A stretch of DNA of 40,482 nt. Origin: Entrophospora sp. SA101. Lineage: Eukaryota; Glomeromycota; Glomeromycetes; Entrophosporales; Entrophosporaceae. A program made the translations under genes and the position numbers. The stretch covers positions 1 to 40,482 of the forward strand of contig CAUDNR010000098.1 of assembly GCA_958430865.1 (NCBI GenBank), written 5' to 3'. The notes under the pieces were generated by a model, which did no database searches, was not told the origin of the DNA, and saw nothing but the letters and a program-made list of their open reading frames with translations. The number at the start of each line of letters is the position of its first letter. Position 1 is the stretch's first letter. Positions 31,773 to 40,482 of this stretch are shown here, piece after piece.

Positions 31773-33805
31773 CTATTGCTTGATTGGCTCTTGATTATTA
31801 TGTGAAATGGTTATGCCAGAAGATTCAATTGGAGTAACAGTTGTTGCTGTTGCTGTTGCTGTTGTAGTTTTATTATTATAATAATAATTATTGCTGGAGG
31901 AGGTGGTGGAGGTGACAGTTATAGCAGATGTATTGACTGATGTCATCATCATACTAGGTGACGGTGATGTTGTTGTTGTTAACAATTTCGTTGCTGTTGT
32001 ATTTAGATTCGATAGTTTAGAAAATACTGGACTAGTTTTTGGAGGAGTATTTGAAATTAAGTGTTTCCTGAACAACTCTAGATCAAACATGTTGACCACA
32101 TTTTCATTACTGTTCATATTGATATTGCCATTGATATTTCCAATGCCGTTCATATTAACATGATCATTAACATTTATATTATTATTATTATTATTATTAT
32201 TATTGTTATTTCTGCTACTGGTAATATTGCAATTATCATTATTGGATTTACACTTATTATCGCTATTATTAATGTGGTTGTGTACTTTGGTTTTATTAAA
32301 TCCCGTATCGTTATCAATTTCTTCGTCACTACTGCTTTGTGTAAGATCGATGAAAATTGGACTATTTGATTTTTTGAATATTCTATTATTTGTAACATTG
32401 TTTTTAATATTCTTATTTTTAGCATGCTTATAATCATTGTCATCTGACTCATCATCTGAATCATTTTCATCTGAATTATCTGAATCAGCGTTGGGTGAAT
32501 TTGACAAATTAGATGAATCTGAGCCTGGGCTTGAACCTGAGTCACCTTCAGATGAATTGTCTTCACTATCAGATGAATCAATTGTATAAATCTGTTTTTG
32601 TTGTTGTTTTAATTTCGTTTTTTTAGCTGGAGAAACTGAAGTAAGTGAAGCATCTTCTGTATCACTTTTATGAGATCTTTTTGATTTTGCCCAACTTCCA
32701 TCAGCTTCAATAGTAACACATTCTTGCTCTACAGGTGTATTTGCTAATATATCGTTGAAAAAACTGTTTATTATATACACACACACACACACATATACAT
32801 ATATATAAAATAAAATATTAAGTATTATTATTATTAAACAACCTCTCGCTTGATAAAAATTAATTGGTGCTTGTATCATTTACTTACCCATCAACTACAA
32901 TTTCTTCCCATGAATCAAGTATTTTATGACATATTGGGCATGTCCAAGTAGGAGTCTGTTCATTCATCTTAAAATATGAGTAAACGTCAAAGCATTGAAG
33001 ATGATTGCATTGGATTGATCTACATGGTAAATTAATTCTACTATGTGACAACTAATAAAATGAAAAATTTGCTATTTAATAACAAACTATGAATTAAAAA
33101 AAAAATTTATTAATTAATTGTAATATACCGTGTCCTTCAATGAAACTACACTCGAAGTTGCAACAACCTCAGAATCTTGACGTGATTTTTTAACTGTAAA
33201 AATATTAAAGTCAATGGATAAAAATTTATAAATGCCATATGTAATAAATACTTTATTAAATATAAAGTTAAATTTCTTACTTTTCTCTAGAACAATTTCT
33301 TTTGAGATATACTTTCCATTTTTAATTCTATTAACAATCTCTTCTACCGTTACCTTTTTCACTAAATATAACATAAGTATATAATCCTAAAATGATGATA
33401 ATGGTAATTAAATGTCAATAATGAAATAAAATTTTATCTTTAACAAATAAAAATATGATTTTACTTTTGAAGTATTTTCATAATAAAATTCGATCTTATT
33501 TTTGCATGATGAATCTTTTTTGCAGAGCTCCATTATATCTTGAGAATGAACTGTCCCAGGTCTATTCTTTAAACCTCTTAAGTTCTAAAAATATAAATAA
33601 AAAAATAAAGACAAATAAATGAAAAATCAATTGATATATATGTTCCTACTTAATTTCATGAGATCTAATGTGATGATAATTACAGCATCAACATTCGTTT
33701 TGTTGACTTTAATCAGACAAAGATTTGGGAAATCAATCAATGCTTCTTGCCTGTTGACATCATCTGAACAGCAAAATAGTTGTAGTTGATAAATTCCATT
33801 CAATC
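31773..33805 (-). CDS. PIAS/Siz-type SUMO E3 ligase, intact PINIT and SP-RING (copy C; 5' end unresolved)
   Basis: E3 ligase that would move SUMO from Ubc9 to nuclear substrates. Visible exons: 33805-33684, 33584-33465, 33386-33281, 33193-33129, 33051-32888 and 32763-31773. All joins are GT-AG and keep frame. The PINIT domain (YQLQLFC, NLRGLKNRPGT, MLYLVKKVT) is followed by the SP-RING with its Cys/His zinc ligands (QCNHLQCFD, TPTWTCPIC) and the family motif VVDGFFNDIL, ending GSW. The tail is acidic and serine-rich, with a SUMO-interacting motif IFIDLT followed by SSSDEE (32340-32357) and a second candidate (IYTIDSSDSED). It then becomes N- and T/S-rich. The first exon opens in phase 1, so the start and any SAP domain lie upstream and were not found. 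The ending at TAG 31773 may be early (see findings). Confidence 0.88.
32340..32357 (-). other. SUMO-interacting motif coding segment in the ligase
   Basis: Encodes IFIDLT, followed by Q-S-S-S-D-E-E. A hydrophobic V/I-x-I/V-D/L-L/T core beside acidic and phosphorylatable serines is the classic SIM form, expected in Siz/PIAS proteins. It lies inside the segment deleted from copies A and B. Confidence 0.7.
32776..32816. repeat. (CA)n/(TA)n microsatellite in ligase intron
   Basis: A run of CA dinucleotides flanked by TATA tracts in the intron before the last ligase exon. It is absent from A and B because of their deletion. Confidence 0.8.
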
Positions 33806-34088
33806 CTTGTAATAATTAATGAATTAATAAATCGTAAAATAATGATGATAAAAGTATAAAAATATAAAAAAGAAGTTTTTTTTAGAAGTTTGATTTTGAT
33901 TGACATTCGCAATTATCACGTTTACATTTTAGTATCCACTGTTGGCAATTGGACATTACACCATGTATACCTTTTTGGTAATTTGGATGCGCCAATGTAC
34001 AGTACTATTTTTTGTAATCTTAATCATCAAAAATACCAAAAATTATTTTATGATCTACTTTGCAAAAAAAAACTTTTTTTAATAAAAC

Positions 34089-34611
34089 ATGATTCAACTT
34101 AAAACAGTGTTAAATGTAATAGATAATTCAGGTGCTCTTCTTGCAGAATGTATCAGAGTAGCTCATGGTGGAAGATATGGTCGCATTGGTTGGTATATAT
34201 ATTTATAAAATGAATTATAATTTTTATTTGAAAAATTATTTATTTATCAAAAAAAAAAATTATTAATGGTTAAAAGAATAAAAATCAGGAGATCCAATTA
34301 CAGTGGTGATTAAAAGAGCCCGTCCCATTCCACAGGTAACTTCTCAGACAGCAGCAAGTGCTGCTGCTGCAAACACTCCAGCAGGAAAATTGATGATTCG
34401 TAAGGGTGAAGTACGTAAAGCTCTTATTGTTCGGACAAGAAAGGAAACAAGAAGACCTGATGGTCGTTATATAAGATTTGATGATAATGCCTGTGTACTT
34501 ATAAATAATCGTGGTGAACCATTAGGAACAAGAATACTTGGTGTTATTGGTGCTGAATTGAGAGATAAAAAATGGGGGAAGATTGTTAGTTTGGCTCAAA
34601 GAGTTGTTTAA
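34089..34611 (+). CDS. MRPL14: Mitochondrial ribosomal protein uL14m (copy C)
   Basis: Exon 1 is 34089-34188 and exon 2 is 34289-34611, giving the same 140-residue protein as copy A. This is the copy beside the intact ligase gene, 283 bp from its first visible exon and transcribed away from it. Sequence from exon 2 into the 3' flank matches A, not B. Confidence 0.93.
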
Positions 34612-34789
34612 ATCCAAGTATTGTTTTAATATTCACTTTTTTTTAAAATCAAACTATTCATTTCTAGTCAAAATTTATTTTTTTTATATTAACAATATAA
34701 AAATTACAATAAAGTAAATAAAAATAATAAAATATTATTTGTCAAAGAAAAATCAAGATAATAAAAAGTGTGGTTTGATGGGGTAAAAG

Positions 34790-36445
34790 ATTAAAAATCT
34801 TCACCAAAATCAAATCCGCCTCCATCACCAAAATTTCCATATCCATTACCACATGAAGAGAATCATTTAATGAAGTTATGTCAAAAGCATCACCTCCAGA
34901 ACCCATTGATTTTTAAATTAAATTAATAATAAATATAAAATGATGATCAATCTATTAATTAATCCAACATATTTACAATGTCAAAGCCTCCATTAAAGTT
35001 ACCACCATCAAAATTTCCATCAAATTCATTGTTGAAATAACCACCAAAAGCACCATTGAAATTGTCACAATCACCATTATTGTCACCATCATCATAACCA
35101 CTGTAATTATTGTTACCATCATTGTAACCACCACAACCATCATAATTATTGGCATCATCACAATTATTGCCACCACCACTACAATCATCTACATCATCTA
35201 AATTATCACCATTTTCATTGTTTTCATCATCATCATTATTTTCATAATCTACATTGTTGTCTACATCATCTTCATCACATTCATTGTCATTCAAATCATC
35301 TTTGTCATATTCATTGTCATATTCATCATCTTCATCATCTACATTGTCATCTGCATCATCATCCACATCATCATCATTATCTCATCTATTTCATCCTTAT
35401 CTTCATCCTTCATCATCTTTCGTTTATTTCATCTTCATCTTCATCTTCATCATTGTTGTCATCATCTTCAACATCATCATCTACATTTCTGCTAATAATT
35501 CAACATTTTCAACATCTTCATCATTGTTGTCATCATCTTCAACATAATCATCTACATTTCTGCTAATAATTCAACATTTTCAACATCTTCATTCAGTATT
35601 ATTAAAGTTTACTGCTAATGAATTACTATCATCTTGGTTATCCCATAATTTTGTGCAGATACATCATCTTGATTTGGATCTTGCTGGTCTATTTGTATGT
35701 TTGGTTGCAGCTGATGTTTTGTCTTTATACTCTTTGTTTCTGGAGTTTTGGTTGGGCTGTGATTTTTTCTGAATTTTCAGTTGGACTTTTCTTATCTATT
35801 ATTATTTGATGCTGGTTGTAAAACATTATTATTTGTAATTCGTGGTTGAGGAAAAGGAAGTTGTTATGGTCTCTTTTGTTGTGGTGGTCGTTTTTGTTTT
35901 TGTGGTTGTTTCTTTGGTTGTGGTTGTTTCTTTGGTTGAGATCCTTGTAATTTGGTAGTTTTTGTTTTATGGTTTTTGCTTTTGTGGCTGTTGAAATTCA
36001 AGAGGTTTTTGTACTTTGGGTGTTTTTTGTTTTATGGCTGTTGAGACTCAATAGGTTTTTTTGTATCCTTGGTGGTTTTGTTTTACAGGTTTCTTTTGCT
36101 GAAGTTCAATGGAGGGATGATATTTGTTCATTTAATGGCTCTTGATGGTCTCTTTTTTTTAGATTTTCTTATTTGTTGTATATAAATTTTCTGATGATGG
36201 TTGTCTTTGATGTTAAGTATTATTGGTAGTAGTAATATTAACATTAATTGTTGGAATTTCTGTTTGTTGTGATTGTTGTACCTTCTTTCCAGGTTGTGAT
36301 GGTAAGGTTTTTTGTAGATGTTGTGGTTGTTGTTGTGACAGTGGTGGTAATATTTGTTGTTGTGGTTGTTGTAGTTGTGTTGTTTATACAGTATTATTTG
36401 TAATGATGGTGGTCCTGTAAGTGTATGTGCAAAACCCTGAATCAT
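34790..36445 (-). pseudogene. Decayed low-complexity gene (inverted copy)
   Basis: Inverted copy of 4014-5669, with the same stops and frame changes. The 71-bp tandem repeat is at 35449-35590. Confidence 0.4.
35449..35590. repeat. Two tandem copies of a 71-bp unit (inverted copy)
   Basis: Inverted copy of 4869-5010. Confidence 0.75.
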
Positions 36446-36521
36446 TGGGTCACAAACTATTTTTAATAAATAAATAAAGTGATCAAAATTATTACATAAA
36501 TATTATAATTATAACAAAAAA

Positions 36522-36758
36522 TTAATGTGATAATAAGTTAAACTCATCAACATCCGTTGCTTTTACACCAATAGCTGCTGCTTTTACAATTGATACAGGC
36601 TCTTTATTTACAATAATCTAATAAATAAATATGACCAACCAATCAATCAATCATATTATATTAATTATTTGATTAATTATTTACTTTTTTAAAAAAATTA
36701 CCTGTTGATGATGTTGTTGACAAGTTTGAGTTTGATCATTATAATTTTGATTATTCAT
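36522..36758 (-). CDS. Possible two-exon small protein (inverted copy)
   Basis: Exons 36758-36702 and 36617-36522, identical to 3701-3937. The same doubt applies about whether it is a gene or part of a decayed one. Confidence 0.33.
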
Positions 36759-36908
36759 CCCATTACTCTGTAGCAATAAATCATATACCACCACCACTAT
36801 AACAATGAACTTCAATTATAATACAGATCCTAATGCAGTCATCCCTCATTCTACACAAAATCTTGCCATGACAATATAGAAGTTTGCCTAACTACTAAAT
36901 TTCTGCAA

Positions 36909-37020
36909 TAGTTTCGGCTTTCATGCAGGTAAAATGCCGAAACTAAATCTATCGTAGCGGACATTTACATAATTGGTAAAATTTCATCAATTATAGTAAT
37001 AGATCATATTTTGATTTTAT
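36909..37020. repeat. Dispersed motif plus hairpin repeat (inverted copy)
   Basis: Inverted copy of 3439-3550. Confidence 0.45.
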
Positions 37021-37578
37021 CACGGGTAAATTTTTTGTTACACGTAAATTTATAAATGCGCACATTCAAATAATAAAAATAATAAATGTTTAACATCACA
37101 ATTGTATACATCAATTTTATTTCAATAATAATGATTTCTCCATGTTGTCCATCAAAAAAACTGTTGTTACAACCCATTTTTTTCATGTGGATCACTTGAA
37201 AAGGAAACCATTAGTTTTATGAATGATGGATGTAATTAAACATTGCAGTCCATGGTTTTCTCTGATTAGTTGATGCATTGTGCATCAACATTAATATTAC
37301 CAATTACAATCAACCAATAACAATAGAAGTCGAAATTTGTATCATGGGGATATCTAATTTTCCATAATTCATTAATACTAAGATTATAACATATATATAA
37401 ATTTTGGACCCTTATAATTTCACAAGTAGATATTAAATTTATTCTTATTATTCTTATTTATTTTCCTATTTTTAACAATGCATATCCATTTTTATTATTT
37501 TGAAGGAAATTAATTAACTCCGAAGGAAAATCTTCATCACATTTACATTATTAAAGTATATTCATTCCTTTAAATTTT
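37021..37578. other. Intergenic DNA, nothing recognised (inverted copy of 2881-3438)
   Basis: Same content as 2881-3438 on the opposite strand. Confidence 0.5.
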
Positions 37579-38659
37579 AACTTCGTTGTTTGAGGTTTTG
37601 GTTTTTTGGAAGAGGTTTATGTACTCAAAAAAGTCATCATTTTCTTTATCATCATTGCTCGTTTTTCTTTTCCTTAAACAATCAATGAATGCCAGATCAC
37701 TAATTGATTTGGTACTACATAAATTTTCCAGACTTTTAATAATTCAAAGCTGGATAAATGGAAGATAATAAATACAAGTTGTATTAATTATGATGATAAT
37801 TATATGAAAAATACCTTTGCAGTCAAAACTTCATTAATGATGATAATTAAATTGTCTACTTCAGGGTTGTGGTCCATTGATGGTCTATTGGTGTAACATT
37901 CTAGCCATATTTAGTAATTTATTAATGGCAATGGACCAGTCCAAAGTCCAATAGTTCTCAATGGACCAGTCAATTTGCCAACCCTGTCTACTTCATCAAG
38001 CATAGCAGGGATATTGCTAGTAATAGATCTTTGAAAACAACACGTGTAACCAGACGGGATATCCATAACCAAAACTTGTATATATTGTGCTTTTAATATA
38101 ATGGAAGAATAAATATGAAAAAAAAAATCGAGAAAACCATATTGTTGCAAAGGTATTTACCTGAATACAAGAATCCTACAATTTCAATTTGTCAAGATTT
38201 TATAAAATTTAAGCATTTGATTTTAATTTTTTGAAGAAGCATATCCCTCATGATCTTGGCATCTTTAATACACCATCTGAAAGGTTTAGTTCCGTTTTCT
38301 CCTAACCAACACTTCCTTCATCACTCAGTGTAATTTCATTAGTTGATCCCAACTCACGACCAACTCCATCACATTTTCTGCCAAAGAACATGCCAGTATT
38401 TTACTATTCCTTCCAGAATTTTTTCTTTTGCTTAATGCATGTGAATAACCTTCGCCTCTGAAAAGCAAATTTTATATATAAAGGTTTGGATAAATGAATA
38501 TTTTGGAAATAAAATAAAATGTTGCTCACCTAATAAATTCCATTTTATCAATATCTATAAAACAAGCATCTAGAATAATGCACCATATGTTTGTGAGGAA
38601 CCAACCTTCATTTTTATTTATTTAACTAGAGTGATGATGAGTGGCAATTAAGGATGGTA
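37579..38659 (-). other. Decayed coding DNA, unrecognised (inverted copy)
   Basis: Inverted copy of 1800-2880 with the same breaks. Confidence 0.3.
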
Positions 38660-38688
38660 TCTAACATGTTGTAAATGATTGAAGGGTA

Positions 38689-39069
38689 CAGTCCACACTG
38701 TCTATATCGGATCATTGGGACCAGGAAATTTGTCCGTTATAGAGAGAATCTGGTATAGAAAATTGTACTACATTAAGTCATATGGAATAAAAATATTTTT
38801 TTATTTTGCGATTACGGGTAATGGTAATTTTTTATATAATTTAGATTTGGGGAGATCGCATTTTATTTCAGATCACGTGAATCCGTTATAGGCAGTGTTG
38901 ATTTATATGTAAGTCATATGAAGTGATTTTCAGATACAATCCGTTATACGTAATAAAAAGTTTAATTAATAATATCCGTTATAGAAAGAGATTTCAAATA
39001 GTAAAAAACCAGGACCAAACTTTTAATCCGTTATAGAGAAAAATCCGTTATAGAAAGATCCATAGACTG
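38689..39069. mobile_element. pogo/Tigger-like MITE (inverted copy)
   Basis: Inverted copy of 1390-1770, including both TA flanks, so it was duplicated with its surroundings and did not insert twice. Confidence 0.7.
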
Positions 39070-39165
39070 TATATACCATGGTATATTCCACTAATATGTA
39101 ATAATATAACAATTTTGATTTGAATATTTATTTATAAAAAATACTAATTGCATAATAAACTTATG

Positions 39166-39771
39166 TTATAATTCTTGATTGTTATTACTATCTTCTAAAT
39201 TAATCAATTCATCAAGATCATTATCATCATCATAATTTTCACCATCATAATTATAGTCATTATAATTGAAAACCAAGTCATTGTCAATTTCTTCATTTTC
39301 AAATGCTTCCCAAAATAGTGGTTTTGGTAAAGTAACCATGAAATCCAACCATCACTTGTTATACAGACATATTTTGATTTTTCAATTTGATTATTATTAT
39401 TTTCAGTTATTTATCATTTAACAATTTGATAATGAGTGCTTTTCTAAATGGTAATTCATAAGCAGGATGAATTTTTTTACAAAAATTGATAAAATACTGA
39501 TTTTCTACAATTGATAAGTGGAGGCCACTACCAAAAATTGCTAGAGATAAATTGTCTAATTCTTCTTTTTCTTTAATTGAGCATTTATCAATGAACCCTT
39601 CCATGACTTTTTGTTTATTTTTTCATAAATATTATCAAAATCTTTCCTTTTAGTTTTATTTTTTAATTCATTTGGTGTGCTATTACAAGAAAGTAAATGT
39701 TTAATCATGCAAAGAGGTTGTTCATCAAAAGCATGTTGACAATAATTACAAGAAGCTATATAATACTTGCT
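39166..39771 (-). pseudogene. hAT-family transposase relic (inverted copy)
   Basis: Inverted copy of 688-1293 with the same frame shift, stop and internal deletion. Confidence 0.7.
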
Positions 39772-39778
39772 TGTTATT

Positions 39779-40482
39779 GTATAATTAATTAAAGTAAAAA
39801 AATAAAACTTTTTTTGATTATAATCAAATTAATTTAAGAATGCCAATAAAAAATGATTTTTGATTTTTGAAACATAATATATTTTTTTAGACTTTTCCAA
39901 AAATAATATATTTGCAAATTGCGGCACAACGATCTTTACCATTAATATTAATTTCTTATGAGTTTGTTTATTTGTTTTGTCGTGACACACAAAGAATGAA
40001 ACCTTAAGCAAACAAGCAAACAAACAAACATACAAACAAATTTAATTCTCTTTCCGTCTATATTTGGATTTTTAATATAGCCTTTTACAAAATTAGAAAT
40101 TTGCATTTGAATTAACAATGTTTGAAAAAATAAATGCACAAAAATTTTGATAAAAGTCACGTGAGAAATCCAAAATTGGAAGGGTCGTCTATAATATTTA
40201 TATTCTGCCAAATTATTAGATTTGTTTAGCACGTGACCGTCCATTGCATCATTTGACTTTTATAGCACCGGTAAAACTCTATCGTAGCAACAAATCATAT
40301 TAATGCATATCTTAAAAAATATCGAGGACATTTTTTCTTTTTAAAAAAATTTAGGAGCACGTGACTTTTAAGCATACTGTGTATAGTGCAGGACACCTAG
40401 TCCCGCAACTTTTTATTGGTCTTGTATATCCTTTAGTATACCAGAAATGGAAATGTAACACCAAAAAAACAAAACATGATTT
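39779..40482. other. Intergenic DNA, inverted copy of 1-680 plus 24 unmatched bases
   Basis: The three CACGTG sites recur at 40158-40163, 40230-40235 and 40358-40363. Bases 40459-40482 extend past the start of the window's left copy, so homology may continue outside. Confidence 0.6.

Larger units (their letters stand above)
28075..40458 (-). repeat. Duplication block C (inverted copy of 1-11780)
   Basis: Reverse complement of 1-11780. Coordinates sum to 40459 for positions 1 to about 7020 and to 39855 from about 7710 to 11780, the 604-bp difference being sequence in the ligase gene that A and B lack. Apart from that tract, all protein-coding frames match exactly. Homology to position 1 ends at 40458, where the window itself limits comparison. 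Confidence 0.93.

Overview
The window looks like nuclear DNA of a very AT-rich, intron-containing fungus. The style (short GT-AG introns of about 75-125 bp, very AT-rich introns and intergenic DNA, many decayed hAT and pogo-like elements) fits an arbuscular mycorrhizal fungus (Glomeromycotina, Rhizophagus-like). That placement is inference from sequence character, not from a search. It carries a fungal mitochondrial ribosomal protein uL14m gene encoded in the nucleus and a PIAS/Siz-type SUMO E3 ligase gene. I saw no tRNA, rRNA, CRISPR array or prokaryotic operon.

Layout. One gene cassette occurs three times. Block A (5498-12896) and block B (14843-22241) are direct copies 9345 bp apart, separated by a 1.95 kb spacer that holds a deleted hAT transposon (13136-14609) with an 8-bp target duplication. 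Block C lies on the far side of a 10-N gap (26841-26850) and is inverted: 28075-40458 is the reverse complement of 1-11780. Just after the gap, 26851-28077 repeats 9788-11014 in direct orientation, so the second contig begins with a large fold-back palindrome (arms 26851-28077 and 28841-30067). Between block B and the gap (22242-26840) is single-copy DNA with one large low-complexity gene (22806-25025) and one decayed coding relic.

Genes of the cassette. uL14m (two exons) is divergent from the SUMO ligase gene, with 283 bp between the uL14m start codon and the first ligase exon I can recognise. The ligase is followed on the same strand by an intronless gene for a 428-residue protein that reads as three double-stranded-RNA-binding (dsRBD-like) folds. 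uL14m and the dsRBD protein are intact in all three copies. The ligase is intact through its PINIT and SP-RING domains only in block C; blocks A and B share the same lesions (stop codon, 4-bp insertion in the SP-RING, loss of a zinc ligand, and deletions of about 22 and 582 bp).

The left arm (1-5500, mirrored at 34959-40458) is transposon graveyard: a hAT transposase relic, a 381-bp pogo/Tigger-like MITE with repeated TATAACGGA motifs, decayed coding DNA, a repeat ending in a hairpin, and a long Q-, K/P- and D/N-rich decayed coding region.

The copies are nearly identical over kilobases, but the differences are patchy. Block A resembles C at its left edge and B inside the ligase gene. This is either recent duplication with recombination or gene conversion, or two nuclear haplotypes placed on one scaffold. 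The N gap and the fold-back make an assembly cause a serious possibility.
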